From contig CAJMMO010000001.1 of NCBI GenBank assembly GCA_905214545.1, positions 385,235-449,234 on the forward strand: 64,000 nt of DNA. The letters run 5' to 3'. Source of the stretch: an uncultured bacterium. Its GTDB lineage: Bacteria > Bacillota > Bacilli > Lactobacillales > Lactobacillaceae. Below the pieces are notes generated by a model. The model did no database searches, was not told the DNA's origin, and was given only the letters and a program-made list of their open reading frames with translations. This document shows positions 15,471-24,521 of the stretch, piece by piece. Each line of letters starts with the position of its first letter. Position 1 is the stretch's first letter. Position numbers and translations under genes: made by a program.

Positions 15471-18256
15471 TACTTTTCCAAACCCTCCTGAACAGCACTT
15501 GGGTAGTTGTCAGCAACGATCTTGGCACAGCGTGCGCAAAGTTGCGGCAGTTGCGGGTCGCTGCCTACGTCTTGCTTGATCATGCGGCAGCGTGGGCAGA
15601 CTTTGCCTGCAGCCTTTTCGACCTTGACGCCGGCGGCAGCCAGTTGCAAAGCGTCGCTTGGTGCAGCATCCTTGCTTACTTCCAGTTGGGACACGATCAT
15701 GATCTGAGCCAAGTTGACTGACAGCTTGTCGAGCACCGCACTGGTTTCTTCGTTTGGATACAGAGTGACCTTAGCTTCAAAGCTCTTGCCGATCAGCTTT
15801 TCATTTCTGGCTTCTTCCAAGGCCTTCAAGACGTCTGAACGCAGCTTCAGCAAGACTGCCCAGTCGCTCTTCAATGCACTGGCGTTGGCAAAAGTCTTGG
15901 CTTCTGGCATGTCAGACAGCTGGCAGTACTTCTCTGGTTCGTGCAGGTAGCCCCAAACTTCTTCCATGGTGTGCGGCAGGATCGGTTCCATCAGCTTGGT
16001 GATGGCAACTAAAGCGTCGTAGATCACGGTCTGCATTGAACGGCGGGACTTGCTGTCTTCTGGGTCGATGTACAAAACGTCCTTGGCAAAGTCCAGGTAA
16101 AAGGCACTCATCTCGTTAGTCAGGAAGTTGAAGACCATCTTGAAGACGTCGGTGAAGTCAAACTTGTCGTAGCTTGCCCGGCACTTGGCGATTAATTCGT
16201 TTAAAAGAACTTCCAGGTATTGGTCAACGCTGGCCAAGTCTTCGTAAGCGACACGGTCCGCTTCCGGATCAAAGTCGGCGGTGTTGGCCAGCATGAAGCG
16301 CAGCGTGTTCCGGATCTTCCGGTAGCTTTCTGCTTCCTGCTGGAGGATGCCCTTAGAAACAGCCACGTCAGAAGAAGTGTCGGCTGAAGCCACCCACAGG
16401 CGGATGATTTCGGCACCCATCTGCTTGATGACGTCGTTTGGCAAAATGACATTGCCTAAGGACTTGGACATCTTGTGGCCCTTGTCGTCTAAGACAAAGC
16501 CCTGCGACAAGATCTGCTTGTAAGGCGCCTTGCCGGTCACAGCGACGGCGGTGATCAGGCTGGAGTTGAACCAGCCGCGGTACTGGTCGCTGCCTTCCAG
16601 GTAGAGGTCGGCCGGGTACTGCAGTTCTGGCCGCTTTTGGACAACGCCGGCCCAGGTCGTACCAGAGTCGAACCAGACGTCCAAAATGTCGGTTTCCTTC
16701 TTGAACTTGCCGTTTGGCGAGTGCTCAGACTTAAAGCCTTCCGGCAGCAGTTCTTGGGCGCTGCGCTTGTACCAAGCCATCGTGCCCTCTTTTTCAAAGA
16801 TGTCGGCGATGTGGTCGACGGTTTCCTTAGAAACAATCGGCGTGCCGTCTTCGGCGTAGAAGATCGGCAAAGGCACACCCCAAGCACGCTGACGGGAAAT
16901 TACCCAGTCGCCGCGGTCCTTGATCATGTTGTACAGACGGGTCTTGCCCCATTCCGGCAGGAACTTGTCTGCTTCGATCTGGGCCAAAATCTGGTCGCGG
17001 AACTTGTCGATGGAGGCAAACCACTGCGTCGTTGCCCGGTAGATGACCGGCTTCTTGGTCCGCCAGTCATGCGGGTAAGAGTGCGTGAAGAAGCTCAGCT
17101 TCAGCAAAGCGTTTGCTTCAGTCAGCTTCTTAGTCACGATCTTGTTGGCATCGTCGTAGAAGACGCCGACTAAGTCAGGGTCCTTGACGTCGGCAGTGAA
17201 GCGGCCTTGGTCGTCCATTGGGCTGAAGACCGGCAAACCGTAGCGGCGGCCGACGTTGTAGTCGTCTTCGCCAAAGCCGGTGGCGTTGTGGACTAAGCCG
17301 GTACCGTCATCGGCGGTAACGTAGGTGTCGTTCATGACCAGGCTGGTCCGGTCGTAGAGCGGGTGTTGCACCGTCATCTTGTCAAAGGCGTTGCCCTTGA
17401 TGCGCTTAACTACTTCGTAGTCTTCCCAGCCCAGGTCTTCGGCAACGGCCTCCAGGCGGCTGTCAGCGATGACGTACTTTTTGCCGGCAACTGCAACGAC
17501 GTCGTATTCAAACTTCGGGTTGACAACGATGCCGACGTTGGCCGGAATGGTCCAAGGGGTAGTCGTCCAGATTACCAAACTGGTGTCTTGGTCTAAGACG
17601 CCCTTGCCATCTGCAACCTTAAAGGCCACGTAGATGGCCGGGGCCTTGACGTCGTGGTATTCAACTTCGGCTTCGGCCAGGGTTGATTCGCTGGACGGTG
17701 ACCAGTAGACAGGCTTTAAGCCCTTGTAGATGTAGCCCTTGTCGACCATTTCGCCGAACACGCGGATTTCGGCAGCTTCCAGCTCGTGCTGGTAGGTGAT
17801 GTATGGGTGGTCCCAGTCGCCTAAAACGCCCAAGCGCTTGAAGTCGGTCCGCTGCTTGTCAATTTGGCCCTTAGCGTACTCGTAGCAAAGCTTGCGGTAT
17901 GCAACCGGGTCCATGGTCTTGCGATCGACGCCCTGTTTAGCCAATTGCTGTTCGATCGGCAAGCCGTGAGTATCCCAGCCTGGTACGTAAGGTGCGTAGA
18001 AGCCGGCCATATTCTTGTAACGGACGATGATGTCTTTAGAAATCTTGTTTAAAGCGTGGCCCATGTGAATGTTGCCGTTGGCAAACGGAGGGCCGTCGTG
18101 CAAGATAAAGCTTGGTTTGCCTTCGTTCTTCTTCAAAATTTCTTGGTAAAGACCATCATCTTCCCATTGCTTTTCCCAAACTCCTTCTCTAGCCGGGAGT
18201 TTGCCGCGCATTGGAAACTTGGTCTTGCCTAAATTCAGCGTGTCCTTAATTCTCAT
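15470..18256 (-). CDS. ileS: Isoleucyl-tRNA synthetase
   Basis: Charges tRNA-Ile and edits valine. The 928 aa show PPFANGNIHMGHALNK (HIGH motif as HMGH), the large CP1 editing insertion, GHKMSKSLGN (KMSKS) and a C-terminal zinc ribbon with CPRC and CARC. Length matches bacterial IleRS. It is preceded by a T-box leader with an AUC specifier and follows divIVA, the usual end of the dcw cluster. The cold-shock gene is coupled at its stop codon. Confidence 0.98.
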   Translation of the reverse strand: MRIKDTLNLGKTKFPMRGKLPAREGVWEKQWEDDGLYQEILKKNEGKPSFILHDGPPFANGNIHMGHALNKISKDIIVRYKNMAGFYAPYVPGWDTHGLPIEQQLAKQGVDRKTMDPVAYRKLCYEYAKGQIDKQRTDFKRLGVLGDWDHPYITYQHELEAAEIRVFGEMVDKGYIYKGLKPVYWSPSSESTLAEAEVEYHDVKAPAIYVAFKVADGKGVLDQDTSLVIWTTTPWTIPANVGIVVNPKFEYDVVAVAGKKYVIADSRLEAVAEDLGWEDYEVVKRIKGNAFDKMTVQHPLYDRTSLVMNDTYVTADDGTGLVHNATGFGEDDYNVGRRYGLPVFSPMDDQGRFTADVKDPDLVGVFYDDANKIVTKKLTEANALLKLSFFTHSYPHDWRTKKPVIYRATTQWFASIDKFRDQILAQIEADKFLPEWGKTRLYNMIKDRGDWVISRQRAWGVPLPIFYAEDGTPIVSKETVDHIADIFEKEGTMAWYKRSAQELLPEGFKSEHSPNGKFKKETDILDVWFDSGTTWAGVVQKRPELQYPADLYLEGSDQYRGWFNSSLITAVAVTGKAPYKQILSQGFVLDDKGHKMSKSLGNVILPNDVIKQMGAEIIRLWVASADTSSDVAVSKGILQQEAESYRKIRNTLRFMLANTADFDPEADRVAYEDLASVDQYLEVLLNELIAKCRASYDKFDFTDVFKMVFNFLTNEMSAFYLDFAKDVLYIDPEDSKSRRSMQTVIYDALVAITKLMEPILPHTMEEVWGYLHEPEKYCQLSDMPEAKTFANASALKSDWAVLLKLRSDVLKALEEARNEKLIGKSFEAKVTLYPNEETSAVLDKLSVNLAQIMIVSQLEVSKDAAPSDALQLAAAGVKVEKAAGKVCPRCRMIKQDVGSDPQLPQLCARCAKIVADNYPSAVQEGLEK

Positions 18257-18273
18257 GTGCTTTCCTTTCTAGC

Positions 18274-18466
18274 AAAAAAAGCCCCGCCCTAATCTTAGGA
18301 CGAAGCTTGCCGTGGTACCACCTAAGTTGGGTCCAATGACCCCACTTGTTGCCGAATATCGCTCGGCGCGCGTTTAAATAAGTCTGGGGCTGATCAACCT
18401 CTTGTGAGCCTGCTGGTCTTCCACCGTCACCAGCTCGCTGATTTGCTCGAGTTCTGCCTCAATTTA
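18274..18466 (-). promoter_or_regulatory. T-box riboswitch of ileS (specifier AUC)
   Basis: The T-box sequence GGTGGTACCACGG lies at 18310-18322. CTTAGG before it can pair with CCTAAG after it (antiterminator). The competing terminator pairs AGCTTCGTCCTAA with TTAGGGCGGGGCT before seven T's (18274-18280). Upstream, a stem I is visible with the AGCTGGTGA and GGTGGAAGACC elements, and the specifier loop reads UUG-AUC-A (codon at 18392-18394), an Ile codon followed by a purine. Uncharged tRNA-Ile would therefore permit ileS transcription. The leader starts right after the divIVA stop. Confidence 0.92.
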
Positions 18467-18470
18467 AAAA

Positions 18471-19235
18471 TTATTTGTGATCCTTGTAATCGTCTGGGAA
18501 GACAATTTCCGGACCCTGCCCTGCTACCGTAGTCGTCGGTGCGGCCTGGCCACTTTCGTGGGAAGGACTGTCACCGGTCAGAATTTGCGGCTGGTCAGAT
18601 TGGTTAGATTCTAAATCAGCGGCTTGCTCTTTGTCAACTTCCGCCTTTTCCTCGGGAGTCTTCGGAGCGGCTTCGGCGTTGACTTTTTCAACGTCGACCG
18701 GTTCGCCGTCGGCTGGGTACAACCGGTTGCGGCCGTAGTAGCGGTCCAGGAAGTATTGCCAGTCGTCGTCGCCCAATTCCTTGGTCTGCTTTACCAGCAG
18801 GTCTTGCAGCTGCTGGCGGAAGTCGGCAACCTTGTTCTTCAGCAGTTCGTAGTCGCTTTTCAGCGTGTCGTACTGCTCTTGCATCTCTTTGGTCTTTTGC
18901 TCAGCCTTTGCGTCAGCGTCGGCCAAAGTCTTTTCTGACTTAGCCTTGGCGTCGGCCAGGATCTTGTCGGCTTGGGTTTGGGCTTGTTGTTTAACTTCAC
19001 GAGCACTCTTTTGTGCTTCGATCAGAGAATCGTTCAAATTATCCTTGATGCTGTTGTAGTGCTCAACTTTTTCTTCAAGCTTGTGGTTGGCATTTTTCAG
19101 ATCCACAACTTGATCAAGCGCGTCGCCGTAAGCGTCAACGACCCGGTCCAAGAAGGCATCGACTTGATCGGCATCGTAACCCCGCATTTTACGGTCAAAT
19201 TGCTTGTTGTGAATGTCCATTGGGGTTAAATTCAT
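18471..19235 (-). CDS. divIVA: Cell-division initiation/polarity protein DivIVA
   Basis: Membrane-curvature-sensing coiled coil that marks septa and poles. The N-terminal lipid-binding domain is MNLTPMDIHNKQFDRKMRGYDADQVDAFLD; residues about 40-150 are a long coiled coil rich in Ala, Lys and Glu. The C-terminal third (PADGEPVDVEK onward) is acidic, Pro/Gln-rich and probably disordered, making 254 aa, longer than B. subtilis DivIVA. It has a -10 TATAAT just upstream, and the ileS leader begins after its stop. Confidence 0.95.
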   Translation of the reverse strand: MNLTPMDIHNKQFDRKMRGYDADQVDAFLDRVVDAYGDALDQVVDLKNANHKLEEKVEHYNSIKDNLNDSLIEAQKSAREVKQQAQTQADKILADAKAKSEKTLADADAKAEQKTKEMQEQYDTLKSDYELLKNKVADFRQQLQDLLVKQTKELGDDDWQYFLDRYYGRNRLYPADGEPVDVEKVNAEAAPKTPEEKAEVDKEQAADLESNQSDQPQILTGDSPSHESGQAAPTTTVAGQGPEIVFPDDYKDHK

Positions 19236-19276
19236 GATTTAATTTCATCCTCTGTAAAAAATAGTATCCGGGTCTA

Positions 19277-19282
19277 ATTATA
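19277..19282 (-). promoter_or_regulatory. Probable -10 of divIVA
   Basis: TATAAT on the minus strand, about 42 bases before the divIVA ATG; TAGCAA 17 nt upstream is a weak -35. A TCACAAC/GTTGTGA hairpin overlapping the ylmH stop (about 19291-19312) has no T-run. Confidence 0.5.
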
Positions 19283-19302
19283 GTAAAGTTTCACAACGAT
19301 TG

Positions 19303-20085
19303 CTAGTTGTGATGCGACAGCCAGGCCTGCCCTGCAACCCGCACGCGGCCTTTGCGCGTCGTCTGCACACTCTGCAGCTGCCAGCGGCCGTGGTGGCGGA
19401 TTGACAGCGTGCTGCTGGCAGCAACCGTTGCGTCAGGCTGCTTGACCGGCAAAAAGTCGACCTGGACCAGGCCCTGGCTGATCATGGCCTTGGCCTCGGC
19501 CCGCGGCAGGCCCGCGAGCTTGCTGACGAGGCCGTCGAGCCGCAGGCTGGCGCCGACGATGTCGAAGTCCTTGCTGTCGTCAAAAACCGGCACCAGCTCG
19601 CGCAGCGGCAGCTCGTTGATTTTGACGGCGGCGCGACCCACGCGCTTGATCTGGCCCGTGAAAAAAGCAGCCAGTTCCTTTTTGCCAAAAAACTGCCAGC
19701 GGCCAGCCCCGTCGGTCACGATATCGCCGAAAGTGGAAGTCTCCACCCCGCTGTTGGCCAGGCTGCCTAGGATCTGGCTGTGCGTCAGCTTGTTGAAGCG
19801 GCGAGGGTAGTCGATTTCAAACAAGGCCAGCTGGAAGTCAGCCGGCTGGGGTGAAAAGTAGTCCGGGCTTAAAAAGGCCCGCTTTTTTTCGCTTTCGGCA
19901 TAACCGCCAAAGGCCGTTGCCTGCCCCGGACAGAGCTTTTGCAAAAGCGCCAGCTGGCTTGGCTGCAGAAAGTCTGTCAGCACCGGCCGCTGCTGTCCTA
20001 AAAAAGTCTTTGCTTCGTTAAACACCTCGTCAAAGCCCGGCAAGTCGCCGTACTTTTCCTGGTACCATTTCATTGTCTGCATCAT
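19303..20085 (-). CDS. ylmH: YlmH, S4-domain RNA-binding protein
   Basis: A 260-aa dcw-cluster protein with a C-terminal S4 RNA-binding domain (RLDGLVSKLAGLPRAEAKAMISQ) and an N-terminal domain with FGGYAESEKKRAFLSP and the DYPRRFNKLTHSQILG box typical of YlmH. Homologues bind ribosomes/RNA and affect septum placement in some streptococci. A terminator separates it from yggT upstream, so it may depend on read-through. Confidence 0.93.
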   Translation of the reverse strand: MMQTMKWYQEKYGDLPGFDEVFNEAKTFLGQQRPVLTDFLQPSQLALLQKLCPGQATAFGGYAESEKKRAFLSPDYFSPQPADFQLALFEIDYPRRFNKLTHSQILGSLANSGVETSTFGDIVTDGAGRWQFFGKKELAAFFTGQIKRVGRAAVKINELPLRELVPVFDDSKDFDIVGASLRLDGLVSKLAGLPRAEAKAMISQGLVQVDFLPVKQPDATVAASSTLSIRHHGRWQLQSVQTTRKGRVRVAGQAWLSHHN

Positions 20086-20096
20086 AATTTTTCCAA

Positions 20097-20122
20097 ATAA
20101 AAAAGCAGGACTTAAATCCTGC
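20097..20122 (-). terminator. Terminator between yggT and ylmH
   Basis: GCAGGA, loop TTTAAG, TCCTGC, then six T's on the minus strand. The short stem makes partial read-through into ylmH likely. Confidence 0.75.
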
Positions 20123-20127
20123 CTTTA

Positions 20128-20439
20128 CTAATGAGTTACTAATTTCAGCAAAATATTGAAAAGCCAACGCAGAACGTAGTTTTCCAAAAGATAAATGACT
20201 AGCAGGCCCAGCACCGGCGAAAAATCGAGCCCCCAGACGTCAGCCCTGTGAAAGATCTTTTCAAAAAGATCGCGGAAGAGCTGCAGGTAGGGGTCGACCA
20301 GCCGGGAAAAGAATTGCCCGACTGCTGAATTGATCAGTGCTGGCACCCAGGTCATGATGCAGTAGATCACGATGATCAAACTGTAGATGTAGATGACCCA
20401 AGTGATGACCTGCCAGAGGCCCAGCAAGAATGACACCAT
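20128..20439 (-). CDS. yggT: YggT/YlmG family membrane protein
   Basis: A 103-aa protein with two hydrophobic segments (about residues 5-30 and 75-98), YSLIIVIYCIMTWVPA and the conserved VDPYLQLFRDLFEKI between them. The family clusters with sepF and ftsZ in Gram-positives and chloroplast ancestors and affects septal or nucleoid organisation; the exact role is unclear. Its ATG overlaps the sepF stop (TAATG). Confidence 0.93.
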   Translation of the reverse strand: MVSFLLGLWQVITWVIYIYSLIIVIYCIMTWVPALINSAVGQFFSRLVDPYLQLFRDLFEKIFHRADVWGLDFSPVLGLLVIYLLENYVLRWLFNILLKLVTH

Positions 20440-20876
20440 TAACCGAGGTTGTCCTTCTTGCCGACCAATTCAGAAACCTTGCCGTCAGTTTCAAACTTCG
20501 GCGGGGTTGCCAAGAAGATCTTGTCGCCGACTCTTTGGATTTCACCGCTCAATGCGTAAACGGTCCCAGTAATAAAGTCAACGACTCTTCTGGCAGAAGC
20601 GTCGTCCATTCTGCTGAAGTTAATGATCGTCGCCTTGTTGTTCAGCAGGTTCTGCGCTACTTCTTTGGCATCTGAATAAACACGTGGTTCGTAAATCACG
20701 ATCTTGCTTGTTGGCTTTAAGCCAGAGTCAATAGAAACCACATTGTGACCTCTTTTCATCGGCTTGCTGTCGAGATCAGATTCTCGCGAACTGGTATCAG
20801 CAACAAAATCTTCGTTTTCCGGGGCCTCTTCTTCTTCGGAAATGCCGAAAAACTTGCTCAACTTATCTAATGCCAT
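20439..20876 (-). CDS. sepF: SepF, Z-ring anchor
   Basis: Bundles FtsZ filaments and tethers them to the membrane. The 145 aa begin MALDKLSKFFGISEEEE, an amphipathic anchor followed by an acidic linker, then the folded domain VVIYEPR-like (IVIYEPRVYSDAKEVAQNL), NFSRMDDASARRVVDFITGTVYAL and GDKIFLATPP. GGAGG precedes the ATG. It lies 22 bases after ftsZ. Confidence 0.95.
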   Translation of the reverse strand: MALDKLSKFFGISEEEEAPENEDFVADTSSRESDLDSKPMKRGHNVVSIDSGLKPTSKIVIYEPRVYSDAKEVAQNLLNNKATIINFSRMDDASARRVVDFITGTVYALSGEIQRVGDKIFLATPPKFETDGKVSELVGKKDNLG

Positions 20877-20898
20877 TTTAATTCCTCCTGCCTAGCGC

Positions 20899-22203
20899 TT
20901 ACTTGCGGTGCTTGAAGAATGGCACATCGTCGTCATCGCTATCGGAAGCACTAGTTTCAATCTGTGAAATATTGTCTTCTTCGTCAACGTCAGCAGCTAA
21001 TTGCTGTGACTGGTCTTCTGCAGGAGCTTGCGGACGTCTGCTCTGGGAACCGTCGTTGTTCAGGTTCCAGACAGAGGTCGGGTCAACCATGTTTTCTTTT
21101 TGCTTCGGGGCTTCGTCTTGCTCAGCCGGCGCTTCTTGCTGACTTTGATGCGCTGGCGCTTGTTGCTGAGTGCTGCCGGCTGCTTGCGGGCGAGCCTTGA
21201 CTTGCTTGCCGCGGCCAGGCAGGACCTTTGAAGCCTTTTCTTCAGCCGCTGAGTCGATGCCGGTTGCGATCACCGTGACAACAACTTCATCGCCTAAGTT
21301 TGGATTGATTGCGGTACCGAAGATAATGTTGACGCCTTCGCCGGCTGCCTTAGAGACAATTTCGGAAGCATCCTGTGCTTCGAACAGAGTCAGGTCAGGT
21401 CCGCCAGTGATGTTCAACAATACCTGCTTGGCGCCGTCAATCGAGACTTCCAGAAGCGGTGATGAAATCGCGGCTTTGGTTGCTTCAACGGATCTGTTTT
21501 CACCGTTGGCACGGCCAATACCCATCAGAGCAGAGCCTTGGTTTTGCATAACAGTCTTTACGTCGGCAAAGTCCAAGTTCACGTAGTCAGTTGAAGTGAT
21601 CAGGTCAGAAATGCCTTGCACACCCTGCTTCAAAACGTTGTCGGCTTCCTTGAAGGCGTCCATCATTGGGGTCTTCTTGTCGACCATTTCAAGCAGACGG
21701 TTGTTGGCAATGATGACCAGCGTGTCTACGTATTGCTTTAACTGGGCAATCCCTTCGGCTGCATTCTTTGAACGCTTAGGGCCTTCAAATGAAAATGGCC
21801 GGGTGACAACTCCTACAGTTAATGCGCCGCTTTCGCGGGCAATTTTGGCAATCACTGGCGCAGCACCGGTCCCGGTACCACCGCCCATTCCGGCGGTAAT
21901 AAAGATCATATCTGCGCCCTTTAAGGCATCCTCAATCGTCTGCTGACTTTCCTCAGCAGCCTTTTGGCCTACCTCCGGGTGAGAACCTGCACCTAAACCT
22001 CGCGTCAGTTTAGGCCCCAATTGAATTTTGCTTTCGGCTTTATTGCTGTTCAAAGCCTGGACATCGGTGTTGGCTGCGATGAACGAGACGCCTTGAACGC
22101 CGTCGTCAATCATTCTGTTGACAGCATTGCCGCCAGCTCCGCCAACGCCAATCACCTTGATGATTGCGCTTTTGGTATCATCAGAATCAAACGAAAAATC
22201 CAT
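20899..22203 (-). CDS. ftsZ: Cell-division GTPase FtsZ
   Basis: Tubulin-like GTPase that forms the Z ring. It shows KVIGVGGAGGNAVNRM, the signature GMGGGTGTGAAPVIA, the T7 region NLDFADVKTVM, and a long Gln/Pro-rich C-terminal linker ending in DDDVPFFKHRK, the tail that binds FtsA and SepF. I start at ATG 22203, eight bases after AGGTGA; GTG 22215 sits inside that site. The 434 aa are slightly long because of the linker. It follows ftsA by about 17 nt. Confidence 0.97.
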   Translation of the reverse strand: MDFSFDSDDTKSAIIKVIGVGGAGGNAVNRMIDDGVQGVSFIAANTDVQALNSNKAESKIQLGPKLTRGLGAGSHPEVGQKAAEESQQTIEDALKGADMIFITAGMGGGTGTGAAPVIAKIARESGALTVGVVTRPFSFEGPKRSKNAAEGIAQLKQYVDTLVIIANNRLLEMVDKKTPMMDAFKEADNVLKQGVQGISDLITSTDYVNLDFADVKTVMQNQGSALMGIGRANGENRSVEATKAAISSPLLEVSIDGAKQVLLNITGGPDLTLFEAQDASEIVSKAAGEGVNIIFGTAINPNLGDEVVVTVIATGIDSAAEEKASKVLPGRGKQVKARPQAAGSTQQQAPAHQSQQEAPAEQDEAPKQKENMVDPTSVWNLNNDGSQSRRPQAPAEDQSQQLAADVDEEDNISQIETSASDSDDDDVPFFKHRK

Positions 22204-22220
22204 GTTAGTGATCACCTGTA

Positions 22221-23585
22221 TTAGTCAAAAAATTTCTTAAAGAAATTTCTGACAGTATTTTTTTCTTTTTTAGCTTTTGCTTTTGAGCGGCGCGCAGGCT
22301 CTGGGCGTGCGGCCACTTGCTTGTTATTATAATCTTCTTTGGCTTCTATTTCATCCTCCAGCGCGTGTCTTTTGAAAATATTTGTGCTTTCTGTTTCACG
22401 CTTGCTGGTGGTGGCGCCGCCGTAAATCACGCGGTTGGCCAGGTAGTCGATGTCGGCCAGGTTAAAGGCATAGTTGGTAATCCCGTAAGCCGCGGCATAC
22501 ATGGCATTGCTGAGGCCGAATTGGTCAGGTCTGTAGATTCTGACCTTGACGCCCAAATCTTTATTGATTAAATCGGCAATGCCCTGCAGGTTGCTGGCCC
22601 CGCCGGTGATGACAATACCGCCCGGCACCTCGAAGCTGTTGTGGTCGCTCAAGCCCTTGCCTAAACGGCCGATGATGCGCTCCAAGCGGGCGTTGATGAT
22701 CTCGCTCAGGTGGTGCTCGTCGACCATCTGCGGCTCTGATTGGCCAACCACGTTGACTGGGAACTTCTCGGTTTCGGAAGTAAGGTCGGGCTCGGCAAAG
22801 CCAAAGTCGAGCTTGACGTTTTCGGCGTCCTTCAAGGACGTGTTCAAGGCCACCGAGATGTCGTGGGTGACGTTGTCGCCGCCTTCGGCATCGATCTTGG
22901 CGTAGACGATCTTGTTATTTCTGATCACAGTGGTCGTTGAAGTGCCGCCGCCCAAGTCGAGGATGATGGCACCAAAGTTGGCTTCTGCTTCGTCCAAGGC
23001 CACGCTGGAGATCGCAAGCGGTGCCGGGATAAAGAAGTTGTTTTGGTAGCCGGCCCGTTCCAAGGCCTTGCGGATGTTGTGCAGGTCGTTTTCAGGCGCG
23101 GTCAAAAGGATCCCGTGCACTTGCAGCGAGTGGGCAAGCATCTTGCGCGGATCGTGCACTTCAGTCTGGTTGTCGAGCAGGAACTTGCTTGGCAAAAAGC
23201 TGATGGCTTCTCTGCCCTTTTGCAGGGAAGAATTGATCGCCTTGGCGATGACTTGTTCCACATCCTGGTCGGTAATCTCGCGGCCCTTGCCCTGGTCGGA
23301 AATGTTGAGCTGACTGACGGCAGGCTGCAGCTGCAGCAGCGCGATCGGAATCCCGGTCACAACCCGGTAGATTTTCATATTGGTCTTGGCACTCAGGCTC
23401 TTCAGCGCCTTGCTGATGCTGTCGGCGGTTTCGTCGATGTCGACGATCTTGCCGTGCCGCATCCCGCGCGTTGGTTCATCAGCGCTGCCGATGATATGCA
23501 TCGAAGAAGCAGATGTGTCGGCAACGACTGCCTTGATGCGGGTGGTCCCAATGTCCAAACCCACTAAAAGATTTGAGTTATTCAA
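22221..23585 (-). CDS. ftsA: Cell-division protein FtsA
   Basis: Actin-like protein that anchors FtsZ to the membrane. Visible are LVGLDIGTTRIKAVVA (phosphate 1), LDLGGGTSTTTV (phosphate 2), the 1C-type insertion after residue 85, GIVITGGASNLQG, and a C-terminal amphipathic helix, VRNFFKKFFD, preceded by a basic linker. The 454 aa are typical for Firmicutes. The start is TTG, eight bases after TTGGAGG. Confidence 0.96.
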   Translation of the reverse strand: MNNSNLLVGLDIGTTRIKAVVADTSASSMHIIGSADEPTRGMRHGKIVDIDETADSISKALKSLSAKTNMKIYRVVTGIPIALLQLQPAVSQLNISDQGKGREITDQDVEQVIAKAINSSLQKGREAISFLPSKFLLDNQTEVHDPRKMLAHSLQVHGILLTAPENDLHNIRKALERAGYQNNFFIPAPLAISSVALDEAEANFGAIILDLGGGTSTTTVIRNNKIVYAKIDAEGGDNVTHDISVALNTSLKDAENVKLDFGFAEPDLTSETEKFPVNVVGQSEPQMVDEHHLSEIINARLERIIGRLGKGLSDHNSFEVPGGIVITGGASNLQGIADLINKDLGVKVRIYRPDQFGLSNAMYAAAYGITNYAFNLADIDYLANRVIYGGATTSKRETESTNIFKRHALEDEIEAKEDYNNKQVAARPEPARRSKAKAKKEKNTVRNFFKKFFD

Positions 23586-23643
23586 AATTAGCCTCCAAAT
23601 TTTGCTGTTTTTTTGCTGTTATGAAAATGATAGCACTTTCAGT

Positions 23644-24498
23644 TTACTTGCTAAGCCCGTACTTGGCTTTTTCTGCCGTCGTCAGCGGCCGGCTGAAGCC
23701 GCCCAATTCCAAGTCAACCAGGCTGTCTTCATGCAGATAAGGCTTAATTAAACGATAGTACTTGAATTTGTCTTGAATGGTCCGCACGTTGCCGACGATG
23801 ACATTGTTATCTTTCATGACGAAGATAATCTGCGTTGGCCGCTCGGTCTCGCCGCTGAGCATCTTAATGTCGTGCTGGTCGGATTCCGGCAGCGCCGACA
23901 AGATCTGCAGGTCTTTTTGCAGGGAGACTTTCTTGCTGTAGCCCACAAAAAGCGGCTTGCTCTTGTCAATCATCGACAAAGGCAGTTTCTGCGAGCCGAC
24001 CTTGCCGTTTTTCAAGATCATGCGGCAGACATTGCCGGTGCGGATATAGGCGATGATCGGCTTTTCCTTGAGCGTAAATTGCAGCTGGTTGGTGTTGTAC
24101 ACGCTGATCCGGCTGTCTTTAATCTCAGGAAAAGCGGCGGCCAGCTTGTGCGAGATCTCGCTGCGCCGGGTTAAAACGCCCAGCACCTTGTCGCTGGCGG
24201 TGACGCCGGAGGCCCGCACCAGCTCAGTGCGCGGGATCTCGGCGGCCCCTTTCACCTTCACGCTTTTGACGTTAGCCTTAGGCGAAATGTAGTAGCCCGA
24301 AATCATCAGCCCGCAGACGGCGCACAAAACGAGGCCGCCCAGCTTGGTAAACAAGGCCCGGCGGCGCTCCTGGTGCAGCTTGGTCAGTGAATCACTTGCC
24401 TTTTGAACTTGGCGCGGCTTGTTGTTGCGCGATTGGTAGTTGACCCAGCTGGAGATTTCTTCGTCGGGATCCTTTTTCGTAATTTTACGTTTTGGCAA
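23644..24498 (-). CDS. divIB: Division protein DivIB/FtsQ
   Basis: Bitopic divisome protein linking FtsL/PBP2 to the ring. A basic cytoplasmic head (about 85 residues) leads to one membrane helix, LGGLVLCAVCGLMISGYYIS, then a POTRA domain (VKSVKVKGAAEIPRTEL) and a beta domain. GTG 24507 falls in the ribosome site GGGGAGGTG, so I choose TTG 24498, giving 284 aa starting with PKRKITKKD. It lies between murG and ftsA as in other lactobacilli. Confidence 0.93.
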   Translation of the reverse strand: MPKRKITKKDPDEEISSWVNYQSRNNKPRQVQKASDSLTKLHQERRRALFTKLGGLVLCAVCGLMISGYYISPKANVKSVKVKGAAEIPRTELVRASGVTASDKVLGVLTRRSEISHKLAAAFPEIKDSRISVYNTNQLQFTLKEKPIIAYIRTGNVCRMILKNGKVGSQKLPLSMIDKSKPLFVGYSKKVSLQKDLQILSALPESDQHDIKMLSGETERPTQIIFVMKDNNVIVGNVRTIQDKFKYYRLIKPYLHEDSLVDLELGGFSRPLTTAEKAKYGLSK

Positions 24499-24521
24499 GA
24501 AAAACACCTCCCCTGCTCAGA

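Noticed and set aside
19291..19312. Terminator after ylmH
   Set aside because: TCACAAC/GTTGTGA hairpin lacks a T-run and overlaps the divIVA promoter region.
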